Source: Shewanella electrica (GTDB lineage: Bacteria > Pseudomonadota > Gammaproteobacteria > Enterobacterales > Shewanellaceae). Taken from it: 64,000 nt of DNA. Below the pieces are notes generated by a model, which did no database searches, was not told the origin of the DNA, and worked only from the letters and a program-made list of their open reading frames with translations. Location of the stretch: NCBI RefSeq assembly GCF_022321485.1, contig NZ_JAKOGG010000005.1:186001-250000 (forward strand), given 5' to 3'. Made by a program: the position numbers and the translations under genes. Below are positions 44,774 to 54,996 of the stretch, one piece after another (positions within the stretch are counted from its first letter, which is position 1; every line of letters begins with the position of its first letter).

Positions 44774-47700
44774 ACCTCACCCGTTTAGCGCTCAAGCGCC
44801 CGGTCACTACCAGCATGTTTTTCACCGCCATCTTGCTGTTTGGCATGGCGGCATCACGGCTGTTGCCGCTGGAGATGTTTCCCGGCATTGATATTCCCGA
44901 AATCTACGTGCAAGTGCCGTACAAAGGTTCATCACCCGCCGAAGTAGAACGGGATATTACCAACGTACTGGAAGAATCACTGGCGACCATGGGCGGCATC
45001 GAAACCCTCAAATCCTCCTCCAATCAGAACGGCAGTGAAATTGAGATTGAGATGAAATGGGGCGAAAACGTTGCCACTCGCAGTTTAGAGGCGCGCGAGA
45101 AAATCGACCAAGTGCGCCATCTGCTGCCCGATGATGTCGAGCGGGTATTGATCATGCAGTTTTCTACCGCCGATATGCCGGTGCTGAATATTCGCATCGC
45201 CAGCGACCGCGAGCTGTCCAACGCTTTTGACCTATTAGATAAACAATTGCGGGTGCCACTGGAGCGGATTAACGGTGTATCCAAAGTAACCCTGTACGGT
45301 GTTGACCAAAAACAGATTGAGATCCGCATTGATGCCGACAAACTCAACGCCAGCGGCATCGACTTAGTCACCCTACGTCAGCAATTACTGCGGGAAAACT
45401 TCACCATCAGCGGTGGCACCTTGCGCGATAACGGCACCGTGTACCAAGTGTCGCCCAAGGGGGAGTTTCGCGACTTAGACGAAATTCGCGCCTTTAACAT
45501 CACGCCGTCGCTGCATATCGGCGACATCGCCGAAGTGCGCTATGCCCTGCCGGAGCGCACCGAAGGCCGTCATCTGGATCAGAAATATGCGGTCGGTTTG
45601 GATGTGTATAAAGAATCGGGCGCCAACTTAGTCGACGTATCCAACCGCGTGTTAAAAGTGATTGAGCAAGTAAAACAAGATCCGCAATTTCAAGGGATCA
45701 AGTTGTTCATCATGGATAACCAAGGCCAGAGCGTAAAAAGCTCACTCAATGATCTGCTGATGTCAGGGCTTATCGGTGCGCTGCTGTCGTTTGCGGTGCT
45801 GTATCTGTTCTTGCGGAATCTGCCGATGACGCTGATTGTGGTGTCGTCGGTGCCGATCTCCATCGGCTTAACGCTGGCGGGCATGTATCTGCTCGGCTAC
45901 ACCCTCAACGTGCTGTCGATGATGGGCTTGCTACTTGCGGTGGGGATGCTGATTGATAACGCGGTGGTGGTCTCAGAAAGCGTGTTGCAAGAACAGCAAA
46001 TTGCCGATCATGGCGATGACACTGTGCTGCTCGGCGTCGATAAAGTCTCGCTCGCCGTGATGGCGGGCACCTTGACCACGGCGATTGTATTTTTGCCGAA
46101 TATCTTCGGCGTTAAAGTCGAATTAACCATTTTCTTGGAACACGTGGCGGTGGCGATTTGTATCTCGCTGGCGGCCAGTTTACTGGTGGCTAAAACCTTA
46201 ATCCCGCTGCTGCTGTCGCGCATTCACGGCAAAATCAAACTGCAACAGCCTAAGGCCAGCCGCATGCAGCACGGTTATCAGCGCTCACTCAGTTGGGTGC
46301 TGCGCCATCCGAAGATCTCTGGTCTGCTAGCGCTGCTGATTTTACTCTCCACTGCGCTGCCGTTATCGCAAGTGTCACAAGATAATCAGGACAGCCAAAG
46401 CACTGAGCGTATGTATATCGATTATCAAGTCGAAGGGCGCCACAGTTTGGTCGAAACTGAGGCCATGGTGAATCGCTTGGAGGCTTATCTTTACGCCCAT
46501 AAAGCCGAGTTTCATATCGATTCCGTCTACAGCTTTTACTCTGCGGAAGAGGCCAGTTCTACCGTGTTACTGCTGCCGGAGTTACCGATGCCAGTTGCCG
46601 AGCTGAAAAAGAAAATTCGTGACGGTTTTCCTAAATTTGCTGCGGCAAAACCCCAGTTTGGCTGGGGCGATGATAACTCTGGTGTACGCGTTACCCTCAC
46701 CGGCCGCTCTACCAATGAGTTGATCCGCTTGAGTGAACAAGTCATTCCGCTGCTATCTCACATTGAGGGGCTGCAAGACGTACGCTCAGAGTTAAACGGC
46801 GAACAGCAAGAAGTGGTCATCAGCTTTGACCGTGATTCAATGGCGCGCCTTGGCCTGAACATTACCGACGTTGCTAGCACGGTCGCCACCGCCTTAAGAG
46901 GCTCGCCGCTACGCTCGTTCCGTCACGATGCTAGCGGTGAGCTGCGCTTGGAGCTGCTGTTTGAGAAATCGTGGCAACAATCATTACAGCATCTACGCGA
47001 ACTGCCGGTTGCCCAGCAAGATGGCCGCATCTATTCATTGTCGCAACTCGCCAGTATCACCATTCAGCCGCGCTTTGATGCTATCCGCCATTACAACCGC
47101 GAGACCGCCCTGTCCATTGGCGCCAACCTCGAAGAGTTGACGATGGAACAGGCGCAGCAGCAGATCAAACAAGTGATGCAGCATGTTAACTTTCCTGCGG
47201 GATACGGTTATTCACTGCGTGGTGGCTTTGAAAAACAAGATGAAGAGCAAGCCGTAATGCTCGTCAATATGGCGCTAGCGGTGGCGATGATTTACATCGT
47301 CATGGCAGCGTTGTTTGAATCGCTGCTGCTACCGAGCGCCATCATCACCAGCATTTTATTCTCCATCACTGGGGTGTTTTGGGCGCTGCTATTAACGGGC
47401 ACGCCGATGTCAGTGATGGCGATGATCGGTATTCTGGTATTATTGGGGATTGTGGTGAACAACGGCATTGTGTTGGTGGATCAGATTAACCAGATGACAC
47501 CGGCGTTAGCGGAACTCTCCAGCACCATTACCGCCGTCTGCGCCACCCGTTTGCGGCCAGTATTGATGACGGTAGGCACCACCATTTTAGGTTTAGTGCC
47601 GCTGGCGATGGGCGATACCCAATTAGCTGGCGGTGGCCCGCCCTACTCGCCAATGGCGATTGCGATTATTGGCGGCCTAGCCTTTTCGACGTTGACCAGC

Positions 47701-47817
47701 CTCTACTTAGTGCCGCTGTGTTACCAAGCCTTCTTCCGTTTGCGTCATCGCTCGGCGGTAGGCTATCAGCGGGCACTCAATCAAAGCCAACGGTTATTAC
47801 CGTGGCTGAGCCGATAA
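44770..47817 (+). CDS. RND efflux permease (second of two)
   Basis: 1015 aa, starting MNLTRLALKRPVTTSMFFTAILLFGMAASRLLPLEMFPGIDIPEIYVQVPYKGSSPAEVE. The TM4 region GMLIDNAVVVSESV again has D-N. Further motifs are AGTLTTAIVFLPNIFG and IGILVLLGIVVNNGIVLVDQIN. It differs clearly from the first permease, so the pair is an old duplication rather than a recent one. With one adaptor, the complex may be a heteromeric pump, as in MdtABC. Followed by a strong terminator. Confidence 0.92.
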   Translation: MNLTRLALKRPVTTSMFFTAILLFGMAASRLLPLEMFPGIDIPEIYVQVPYKGSSPAEVERDITNVLEESLATMGGIETLKSSSNQNGSEIEIEMKWGENVATRSLEAREKIDQVRHLLPDDVERVLIMQFSTADMPVLNIRIASDRELSNAFDLLDKQLRVPLERINGVSKVTLYGVDQKQIEIRIDADKLNASGIDLVTLRQQLLRENFTISGGTLRDNGTVYQVSPKGEFRDLDEIRAFNITPSLHIGDIAEVRYALPERTEGRHLDQKYAVGLDVYKESGANLVDVSNRVLKVIEQVKQDPQFQGIKLFIMDNQGQSVKSSLNDLLMSGLIGALLSFAVLYLFLRNLPMTLIVVSSVPISIGLTLAGMYLLGYTLNVLSMMGLLLAVGMLIDNAVVVSESVLQEQQIADHGDDTVLLGVDKVSLAVMAGTLTTAIVFLPNIFGVKVELTIFLEHVAVAICISLAASLLVAKTLIPLLLSRIHGKIKLQQPKASRMQHGYQRSLSWVLRHPKISGLLALLILLSTALPLSQVSQDNQDSQSTERMYIDYQVEGRHSLVETEAMVNRLEAYLYAHKAEFHIDSVYSFYSAEEASSTVLLLPELPMPVAELKKKIRDGFPKFAAAKPQFGWGDDNSGVRVTLTGRSTNELIRLSEQVIPLLSHIEGLQDVRSELNGEQQEVVISFDRDSMARLGLNITDVASTVATALRGSPLRSFRHDASGELRLELLFEKSWQQSLQHLRELPVAQQDGRIYSLSQLASITIQPRFDAIRHYNRETALSIGANLEELTMEQAQQQIKQVMQHVNFPAGYGYSLRGGFEKQDEEQAVMLVNMALAVAMIYIVMAALFESLLLPSAIITSILFSITGVFWALLLTGTPMSVMAMIGILVLLGIVVNNGIVLVDQINQMTPALAELSSTITAVCATRLRPVLMTVGTTILGLVPLAMGDTQLAGGGPPYSPMAIAIIGGLAFSTLTSLYLVPLCYQAFFRLRHRSAVGYQRALNQSQRLLPWLSR

Positions 47818-47834
47818 CCCCTTGATGATGAAAC

Positions 47835-47868
47835 ACAAAGAGCAAAGCCAGTGGCTTTGCTCTTTCAT
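47835..47868. terminator. Terminator between the RND operon and the kinase-like gene
   Basis: Perfect 13-bp stem AAAGAGCAAAGCC/GGCTTTGCTCTTT with a three-base loop, T-rich after the stem and A-rich before; serves convergent transcripts. Confidence 0.85.
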
Positions 47869-47881
47869 TTCCAGCACCCGC

Positions 47882-48622
47882 TTAGGCGAAAAGATATAAA
47901 TCTTTAGGTGCTTGGCGGAAATGATGCAGTAGCCAAAAAATCGGTTTGATATCGCTACCACCGCGATGACGCAACGGTTTCAGCAAATAATACAACCACT
48001 GCCAACTGCTTAAAAAAGTCCGACACTGCTGCCAGATGTGCTCGCCGCCGCATTGGCGATACTTCGCAATAACTTCGGCAATCAACGCATTTTTAGGCCC
48101 AAGATAACGATACAAACTGTGCATATACACCAGCAGATCCCGCATGTGTTGGTACGGCAGCCCTTTGCCCGTGGCGGTAGCTTCAAAGTCGATAAACTTG
48201 ATCTGCCCATGCTGCCAACTGATATCACGTAACGCTGGGCGCCCATGTGCTAATCCCAATTGATGCAGATTGGCCAGCGCTTCGGCACTGTCGAGTAAAA
48301 TCTGCCGCCGCATGGCGATGGAAATATCCCGCCGAGCAATCCACTGTTTGAGCGTTGGTCCCACATCTTCTAACACCAAACAACCTTGCTGCTCGAAGAC
48401 AATTTTTGGCACTGGTGCATGTTGTTGCGCTAGCCGCTGTAGGCAGTGTTTTTCTTGCTCAAATGAAGATTCGGGGTGGGCTTTTAGCAAACGCATGCGG
48501 CCATGCAATTGCTCGGGTTGTTTTAGCCAGTATTTTCGTCCTGAAAAATCAAAGCTGATAATCCTTTCGCCTCGATGTTCAACAAGCAGTTGCTCAATCT
48601 TTTGCTGGAGTGAGATATCCAT
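47882..48622 (-). CDS. Small protein-kinase-like protein, LPS kinase (InaA/KdkA-like) type
   Basis: 246 aa. Kinase-fold signs: a lysine-bearing N-lobe (RKYWLKQPEQL), an E-loop (PKIVFEQQGCLVLEDVG), and a catalytic-loop equivalent LGLAHGRPALRDISW near residue 140. A DFG equivalent IKFIDFEA is near 160. This pattern resembles the lipopolysaccharide-core kinase and InaA group rather than true Ser/Thr kinases. It lies near lpxK and msbA but is separated from them by a terminator, so an LPS role is suggested, not shown. Function is otherwise unknown. Confidence 0.7.
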   Translation of the reverse strand: MDISLQQKIEQLLVEHRGERIISFDFSGRKYWLKQPEQLHGRMRLLKAHPESSFEQEKHCLQRLAQQHAPVPKIVFEQQGCLVLEDVGPTLKQWIARRDISIAMRRQILLDSAEALANLHQLGLAHGRPALRDISWQHGQIKFIDFEATATGKGLPYQHMRDLLVYMHSLYRYLGPKNALIAEVIAKYRQCGGEHIWQQCRTFLSSWQWLYYLLKPLRHRGGSDIKPIFWLLHHFRQAPKDLYLFA

Positions 48623-48790
48623 CTTGTTACTCCGTGGTCGTTCAGTGCAATTATTATCCGCCCCCCGCCATAGCCACTCAAATAAATTATAGTTAACCTT
48701 ATGATTGCCAACTTGTTTTTAAACTTTTATGCAACAAGAATAACAATTTGTTTCGGCGTTAATTCGCTATACCCGCTACCAATAAAACGC

Positions 48791-48816
48791 AAAAAAAATG
48801 CCGCCTCTTGGCAGCA
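48791..48816 (-). terminator. Terminator of the comEC-msbA-lpxK operon
   Basis: On the minus strand TGCTGCC-aaga-GGCGGCA (one wobble pair) is followed by eight Ts, just after the Trm112-like gene. Confidence 0.85.
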
Positions 48817-48836
48817 CTCTTTAATTTAACCAGCGG

Positions 48837-49019
48837 TTATTCAGCCGTTTGCTGTAAGTTTTCCGCACGTTCAGCCAACAATACTGGAATACCATCAACA
48901 ATCGGATAAACCAGACGATCAGCTTTACAGACCAACTGTTGCTGCTCTTTGTTGTACTCCAGCTTACTTTTGCATACTGGGCAAGCTACGATATCGAGAA
49001 GTTTTTTATCAAACGCCAT
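48837..49019 (-). CDS. Trm112-like small zinc protein (YcaR-like)
   Basis: 60 aa from [48 protein letters not shown]. It carries the CPxC and C motif of the Trm112/UPF0434 family and the [11 protein letters not shown] signature. Start 49019 has GAAGGACGG upstream; five extra residues are possible in a longer frame. It directly follows lpxK, the usual partner in gammaproteobacteria. Exact role unknown; it may bind zinc. Confidence 0.9.
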   Translation of the reverse strand: MAFDKKLLDIVACPVCKSKLEYNKEQQQLVCKADRLVYPIVDGIPVLLAERAENLQQTAE

Positions 49020-49030
49020 TGGTCCGTCCT

Positions 49031-50026
49031 TCAATTTTTAGCAATCTGTTTTTGAGCAACTGCTTCGGCCACTTTCGCCAGCAATTGCGCTGAAAAGGTA
49101 GCTGATAACTTAGCATCGACTGGCAAGTACCAACAGTTAGCAGCTGTAAATGTGCGACACTTGATCGCATCTTTTTCGGTCATGATGATCGGTAATCCTG
49201 CAGCGGCATCGCTAAAATCGGCGGCGCTATACGGATGATGATCAGCAAAACACTGAGTCTGTGCCACATCATACCCCAATTGCTGCAGGGTATCGAAAAA
49301 GCGTTGTGGATTACCAATACCGGCAACCGCTTTAACTTGTGTCGCCGTGAGTTCGACTTGCCCGTGCAATGGCTGCGGTTTAGCCGCCTGCAACTGCATG
49401 GCAAAACGTTGCGCACTGTCTTGCTGGGCGCCATTTTCCACCACAAAGTCCACACTCTCCAAGCGCCAAGCGCCTTCACGTAATGGTCCAGCTGGCAGCA
49501 GCATGCCATTACCAAGCTGGCGCTGTCCGTCAATGACCACCAGCTCAATGTCACGACCTAAGCGATAATGCTGCAAACCATCATCGCTAATAATGATGTC
49601 AACTTGATGCTCAGCTAATAACAGTTTGGCGGTGGCGATGCGGTCTTGCCCGACGGCCATCGGCACTTGCGTGCGCTGTACGATCATGGCGGGTTCGTCG
49701 CCAACATCGCTGGCTGAACTGCCCACCTTGACCAAGCGCGGATGCAGCTGTTGGCTACCATAACCCCGACTAATCACGCCGGGGTGATAACCGTGTTGCC
49801 GCAGCAGTTCCACCAGATAGATAACCATCGGCGTTTTGCCACTGCCACCAACGGTAATATTGCCCACCAGCAGCACTGGCACGGGCAACTGCTCAACCGG
49901 TTTTATGCCATGTCGAAACAGCTGACGCCGCACAGCGCTGATCAGCGCAAATAACCATGACAACGGCCACAGTAACCATTTAGCCCAGTGATTCTGGTAC
50001 CAAATGCGGTTAACCAGCGCTTCCAC
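49031..50026 (-). CDS. lpxK: Tetraacyldisaccharide 4'-kinase LpxK
   Basis: Phosphorylates the lipid A precursor at the 4' position, on the inner face of the inner membrane. 331 aa. N-terminal membrane-associated helix ([20 protein letters not shown]), then a P-loop [22 protein letters not shown] near residue 55. The [22 protein letters not shown] stretch carries catalytic Asp and His. [14 protein letters not shown] near 280 is conserved. The ATG directly abuts the msbA stop, which is the normal gene order. Confidence 0.95.
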   Translation of the reverse strand: MEALVNRIWYQNHWAKWLLWPLSWLFALISAVRRQLFRHGIKPVEQLPVPVLLVGNITVGGSGKTPMVIYLVELLRQHGYHPGVISRGYGSQQLHPRLVKVGSSASDVGDEPAMIVQRTQVPMAVGQDRIATAKLLLAEHQVDIIISDDGLQHYRLGRDIELVVIDGQRQLGNGMLLPAGPLREGAWRLESVDFVVENGAQQDSAQRFAMQLQAAKPQPLHGQVELTATQVKAVAGIGNPQRFFDTLQQLGYDVAQTQCFADHHPYSAADFSDAAAGLPIIMTEKDAIKCRTFTAANCWYLPVDAKLSATFSAQLLAKVAEAVAQKQIAKN

Positions 50027-51847
50027 TTAGCCCCCAAACTGCATCTGATACAGCTTGGCATACATGCCATCGCGTTGCAGCAGTTGGTGATGGTCGCCCC
50101 GTTCAACAATACGGCCTTGATCGATAACCAAGATTTCATCGGCGTTTTCAATGGTCGATAAACGGTGCGCAATCACAATCGAGGTGCGGTTACGGCGCAG
50201 GTTGTCTAAGCCTTTTTGAATCGCTTTTTCGGATTCGGTATCGAGTGCGGAAGTAGCTTCATCGAGAATCAATACTGGCGCATCACGCAAAATGGCGCGA
50301 GCAATGGCGATACGTTGACGTTGCCCACCAGAAAGCATCACGCCATTTTCACCAATTTCGGTGTCCAAACCTTCTGGCAGACGTTCAATAAACTCCATGG
50401 CATACGCCAAACGGGCGGCTTCTTCCACTTGTTCACGGGTCACTTTACCGGGATAAGCATAAGCGATGTTATTGGCGATAGTGTCGTTAAACAGCGTCAC
50501 TTGCTGAGACACCAACGCCACTTGGCTACGCAAACTCTTCAAGGTGTAATCTTGAAGATCGATGCCGTCGAGGGTGATTTTGCCTTGCTCTAACTCACTA
50601 TAAAAACGAGTAATTAGGCTGGCGATGGTTGATTTACCCGAACCTGAGCGGCCAACCAAGGCCAAGGTTTTGCCTTGTTCCACCGATAAAGAGATACGGT
50701 CGAGAGCCAATTTTTTATGGTCAGGATAGTGGAAACTGACGTTATCAAAACGCAAATCGCCTTTAACGCGTTCCACTTCCACTGTACCTGTGTCTTTTTC
50801 AGCAGGTGTATCAATCAGTTCAAACACGGTGGCGCACGCTGTCATACCGCGTTGGAACTCGGCATTTAGACGGGTCAAGCTTTTAATCGGCCCTTGCATC
50901 GCAATCATGGTGCTCAAAATCGTGGCAAAGATACCGGCGGTCAGTTCGTTGTGTAAGCTTTCAAAGCTGGCGGTATAAATCACTCCGCCTAATGCTAGCG
51001 AGCTAATCACCATCACCACCGGTTGGCTAATCGCCTGTACCGTTGCCAACTTCATATTTTGGTAACGGTTGTATTTATTCACCTTCGCGAAACGCTCTGA
51101 TTCGGTTTTTTGACCACCAAACACCAACACGTTTTTATGGCCTTTAATCATCTGCTCAGATGCGGATGTAACGGTGCCCATGGCATTTTGGATCTGACGC
51201 GACACTTTACGCAGACGACGGTTAACCGTGGCAATCACAATACTGATCAACGGTACGATGATCAGAATACACAGCGACAGTTTCCATGAGTAATAGAACA
51301 TCACACTCAGGTAAGCGATCACCGCCACCCCATCACGGATCAACGACACCAAGGTGTTGCCGGAGGCGCGCGCAATCTGCTCGGTATCGTAAGTGACTTT
51401 AGAGATCAGCTCACCGGGGCTGACTTTATCCATGTAGCGCACTGGCAGCGCCAAAATATGGTCAAACACTTGTTGACGCATAGTTTGCACTACATGGGCA
51501 CTCATATAGGACACGCCATAAGTGGCGATAAAGTTGAATGTGCCACGCATGGCAAACAGTCCAATCACGATAAATGGGGCAATTTTTAGCACATCACTAC
51601 CGGACTGAAATCCTTTCGAACTGGCAATTTCGATACCGCCAACCGACGAAGGATGCGGCGTGCTGGCAAAGCCTTCGTCAATAAAGGGTTTAATAAGATA
51701 CAAAAAAGTGGCATCGACCAAGGCATAGGCCACCAGCGCAAGGGCTGAAATGATGAAGATGCCTTTCAGGTGAGAAACGTAGGTTAGTAATCGCTTAAAA
51801 ATGTCGCGATTTCGCGTAGTCGGCTGTGGCGTCATTGATGCAGGCAT
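50027..51847 (-). CDS. msbA: Lipid A flippase MsbA (ABC transporter)
   Basis: Exports lipid A-core across the inner membrane. 606 aa. Six membrane helices in the first 340 residues (for example FIISALALVAYALVDATFLYLI and GVAVIAYLSVMFYYSWKLSLCILIIVPLIS). The nucleotide-binding domain has Walker A GRSGSGKST, a Q-loop, the signature LSGGQRQRIAIARAIL, Walker B PVLILDEATSALD and H-loop VIAHRLST. Half-transporter forming a homodimer. Operon with lpxK. Confidence 0.96.
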   Translation of the reverse strand: MPASMTPQPTTRNRDIFKRLLTYVSHLKGIFIISALALVAYALVDATFLYLIKPFIDEGFASTPHPSSVGGIEIASSKGFQSGSDVLKIAPFIVIGLFAMRGTFNFIATYGVSYMSAHVVQTMRQQVFDHILALPVRYMDKVSPGELISKVTYDTEQIARASGNTLVSLIRDGVAVIAYLSVMFYYSWKLSLCILIIVPLISIVIATVNRRLRKVSRQIQNAMGTVTSASEQMIKGHKNVLVFGGQKTESERFAKVNKYNRYQNMKLATVQAISQPVVMVISSLALGGVIYTASFESLHNELTAGIFATILSTMIAMQGPIKSLTRLNAEFQRGMTACATVFELIDTPAEKDTGTVEVERVKGDLRFDNVSFHYPDHKKLALDRISLSVEQGKTLALVGRSGSGKSTIASLITRFYSELEQGKITLDGIDLQDYTLKSLRSQVALVSQQVTLFNDTIANNIAYAYPGKVTREQVEEAARLAYAMEFIERLPEGLDTEIGENGVMLSGGQRQRIAIARAILRDAPVLILDEATSALDTESEKAIQKGLDNLRRNRTSIVIAHRLSTIENADEILVIDQGRIVERGDHHQLLQRDGMYAKLYQMQFGG

Positions 51848-51876
51848 ATTTTTAGTAACAAAACAAAGATGGCATT

Positions 51877-54264
51877 CTACTCTGGATTGGCGGTGTAACC
51901 AAATGCTATCAAGCGGTTATACCAATAGGGGGCAATTTGCTGTCGATAACTACGCACTTCGGCTCGCTTTGGCCCAATCTCAATGCTGATCTGACCAACC
52001 TCGCCGGTCGTTAACGTGCTGATGTGCCGCTGCTGGTATTTCTGTAGCACTTGAGTTTTAGGAAAGCCCCAACGATTCGCCGTCCCTGCGGCAAATATCG
52101 CCCATTGAGGCTTAACCGCATCGAGCAAGTCTTGTGTTGATGAGGTCGCACTGCCGTGATGGGGCGCAAGTAACAACTCACTTTGCAGCAATGGCCGCCC
52201 ATTATTGCGCTGCTCAGCGTACTGCTTGGTCAGCATGATTTCCCCCGCCAGCTCAATGTCTCCGGGTAACAAGGCGCTAAACGTTGCATCACTAATTTGT
52301 ACCACGCAAGAACCGTTGTTGCCCGCCGAGGCTTGATTCGGCCCGAGTATACGCACCGTCAACTCGCGCCAGATAAACTGATGCGGTCGGCAGTTATCAA
52401 CCGCAGGCAGCGTGGGAATATCGGAGATCAACTTAGTAGCGGGAAACTGCTGTAAGATTACCGCCGCGCCACCAGCATGATCATTATCGCCGTGGCTGAC
52501 AATAAAGTAATCCAGTTGGCGAATCCCCTGATAACTCAGCAGCGGCAGAATGGCTTGTTTGGCATAACTGAAATCGTCAAACTGAGCGCCAGTATCATAT
52601 AACAGGCCGTGACTTCCTTGCTGTACTACCACCGCTAAGCCCTGCCCCACATCCACCACGTGAATTTGCCACTTGGCAGGAGCCACCAACTCCAACAACA
52701 ACGCCAGTTGCCACAGCAGTGGCATACACGGTAGCACTAACCAGCAGCGTTGCCGACCACGCAACAAATAGCGGCCCAACAAGGTGGCGGCTAACGCCAA
52801 AGCGCCAGCCAGCAACATTGGCGCAGCGATTGGCAACCATGCGCCCGGCAAGCTATCGCTGCGCTGCCACAACTGCTCGGCAGGCCATAGTAACCCGCCG
52901 ACAAGGTGCCACAGAGAGGTCGCAAGCTGGATAAAACCAGCCATATCCAACAACATGCCAACCACAAATGCCAGCATGGTCACAGGGATCACCACCAGCG
53001 AGAACCACGGCACCAGCAATAAGTTAATCCAAAAGCTGTGCAGCGTTAGTCCACCAAACAGCATGCCCTGCAACAAACTCATGCCCAAACATAAACGCCA
53101 TTGGATCTGCCACAAACTGCTAAACCAATGACGCAGTTGTTGCCCGCGCGTTTCGGCCTGCAGCTGGGTGGAGTGACTTTGCCAACTGAGTAAAATCAGT
53201 GCCAAAGCAAAAAACGATAACCAAAAGCCGTTGCTCAGCGGCGCCAGCGGATCGAGCAATAACACCAAGGCAAGCGCCCATAGCAGCCGTTCCCAAGGCG
53301 AAGCAAAGCGCATCGTCGCTAGGCTCAGCACTAACACCAACAACATCAGTAACGCGCGCTGTACCGGAATACCAAACCCTGCCAACCATGCATAAGCGGC
53401 GGCGCCAATAATTGCAGCGCCGTATGCCAGCAATAGATTGCGCCGTGACTGACTCGGCAACAGCCGATTGAGCAGCCAATTGACGATGGCAAACAGATAG
53501 AGCGAAATCACTGACAGGTGCAAACCTGAAATCGCTACTAAATGCGCGGTACCGCTATTACGCAACTGTTGCCAACGCGCGGCGCTAATATCGCTGCGTT
53601 GCCCCATCGCCAGCGCCATCAGGATGTCACGTTGGTCCACATCTTCCAGTTGCTGACGCAAGTGCTGCAGCAGTTGTGCTCTAATGCCGCTGGCTAGCGC
53701 AACACGCTGCGCCTGATTGACTCGCGCTCTAGCACTGATATGTTGACTCAATAGATAGCGTTGCTGGTTAAAACCACCTTGATTCACAATCGAAGAAAAT
53801 GCGCGCGGCGTTAGCTCAAACTGCCAGATTTCACCTACCTGCGGCAGCGCAATAATCGAGGGGGTTTTGGCAAGCTCCCAACTCAAGCGCCACTTGTCAC
53901 CACCGTGCCAATTGGGAGACCTGTGCAATTGCTGTACATCCACACTAATCCAGTCGCCGTTTCTAGAAACTAGTGTTATGATTTCAGCCCTCACTGTGAG
54001 GGGTGTAGTGTTTCCCCGGTCAACGGATTGCTGTGACGCTGCGATATTTGGCAGTAATAAGTGGCAATATGCAGTTACCCACATGACTCCCGCCAGCACG
54101 CCAGATAGTCCAACGACCACCTTTTGTAAGCGCTGCTGTCGGTATACCAAAACACATATGAGTAAAGCGCCTGCAATAATTGGCAACGATAATAGCGGTA
54201 GCAAACTGGGCCAACAGAGCGCGGAGATAATCGCGCCACTGAAGCCGAATAGAAAAAGATTCAT
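51877..54264 (-). CDS. comEC: DNA-uptake channel protein ComEC/Rec2
   Basis: 795 aa. The N-terminal part has membrane helices and an OB-like periplasmic domain (VDVQQLHRSPNWHGGDKWRLSWEL). The central competence domain of many helices begins around LLQHLRQQLEDVDQRDILMALAMGQRSDISAARWQQLRNSGTAHLVAISGLHLSV, a strong signature. The C-terminal metallo-beta-lactamase domain contains FIVSHGDNDHAGGAAVIL and LLLAPHHGSATSS, probably a nuclease that degrades the non-transported strand. Position upstream of msbA is typical for gammaproteobacteria. Confidence 0.93.
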   Translation of the reverse strand: MNLFLFGFSGAIISALCWPSLLPLLSLPIIAGALLICVLVYRQQRLQKVVVGLSGVLAGVMWVTAYCHLLLPNIAASQQSVDRGNTTPLTVRAEIITLVSRNGDWISVDVQQLHRSPNWHGGDKWRLSWELAKTPSIIALPQVGEIWQFELTPRAFSSIVNQGGFNQQRYLLSQHISARARVNQAQRVALASGIRAQLLQHLRQQLEDVDQRDILMALAMGQRSDISAARWQQLRNSGTAHLVAISGLHLSVISLYLFAIVNWLLNRLLPSQSRRNLLLAYGAAIIGAAAYAWLAGFGIPVQRALLMLLVLVLSLATMRFASPWERLLWALALVLLLDPLAPLSNGFWLSFFALALILLSWQSHSTQLQAETRGQQLRHWFSSLWQIQWRLCLGMSLLQGMLFGGLTLHSFWINLLLVPWFSLVVIPVTMLAFVVGMLLDMAGFIQLATSLWHLVGGLLWPAEQLWQRSDSLPGAWLPIAAPMLLAGALALAATLLGRYLLRGRQRCWLVLPCMPLLWQLALLLELVAPAKWQIHVVDVGQGLAVVVQQGSHGLLYDTGAQFDDFSYAKQAILPLLSYQGIRQLDYFIVSHGDNDHAGGAAVILQQFPATKLISDIPTLPAVDNCRPHQFIWRELTVRILGPNQASAGNNGSCVVQISDATFSALLPGDIELAGEIMLTKQYAEQRNNGRPLLQSELLLAPHHGSATSSTQDLLDAVKPQWAIFAAGTANRWGFPKTQVLQKYQQRHISTLTTGEVGQISIEIGPKRAEVRSYRQQIAPYWYNRLIAFGYTANPE

Positions 54265-54293
54265 ATTATTAGTTAAGACAGCAGTTGAATCCT

Positions 54294-54815
54294 ATGCCAA
54301 AAAAACTTCTCAAACGTCTCACTCCGAAACCGGAAACGCTAAGAGACCATAAATATTTACGCATCTTTGGTGGATTGCTGAACAATCCAAATATTTGGGC
54401 GTTAAGCCGCCGTTCGACGCCTGGGGCTTTTGCTGTAGGTATGTTTGCCGCGTGGGTGCCGATGCCGTTTCAGATGGTGCTAGCCGCCGCATTAGCTATT
54501 GTTTTTAATGTGAATCTACCAGTAGCCGTGGCGCTAGTATGGATCACCAACCCCATCACTATGCCACCGATGTTTTATTTGGCCTATCGCCTTGGTGCAA
54601 AAATACTCAGTGTGCCACCACAGCATTTTCATTTTGAGTTGAGCTGGAGCTGGTTGGAGAGTTCGTTCACCACCATCGCCCCGCCGTTCCTACTCGGCTG
54701 TTTTGTGATTGGTTGTTTCAGTGCCGCCCTCGGCTATTTTATTGTGCAAGGCGCGTGGAAATACTCCATCTACCGCCACTGGAAGAAAAAACGCCAGCAC
54801 CGCATCAACAAATAG
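54294..54815 (+). CDS. DUF2062 membrane protein
   Basis: 173 aa from MPKKLLKRLTPKPETLRDHKYLRIFGG; the ATG at 54294 is chosen over a TTG nine bases upstream. The DUF2062 core WALSRRSTPGAFAVGMFAAWVPMPFQMVLAAALAIVFNVNLPVAVALVWITNPITMPPMFYLAYRLG has two to three helices, with one more near residue 135. Function not established. Divergent from comEC, followed by its own terminator. Confidence 0.88.
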   Translation: MPKKLLKRLTPKPETLRDHKYLRIFGGLLNNPNIWALSRRSTPGAFAVGMFAAWVPMPFQMVLAAALAIVFNVNLPVAVALVWITNPITMPPMFYLAYRLGAKILSVPPQHFHFELSWSWLESSFTTIAPPFLLGCFVIGCFSAALGYFIVQGAWKYSIYRHWKKKRQHRINK

Positions 54816-54825
54816 AACCTTAAAA

Positions 54826-54848
54826 AGACCGCTAACCAGCGGTTTTTT
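54826..54848 (+). terminator. Rho-independent terminator of the DUF2062 gene
   Basis: ACCGCT/AGCGGT stem with the loop AACC, preceded by As and followed by six Ts. Confidence 0.88.
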
Positions 54849-54996
54849 ATTAGCTAAATTCTGGAAAGGTCATGTAAGCAGCGATGCGTCACATATTTGC
54901 CAAAGGTTGAGGTGTCAGCCTCGAAAGGCATTGCGGAAGTGGTAAACTTGGGCTTTGGCTTGTTTTTTCATAGGCTAAAGCAGATGGGTTTCGGCC

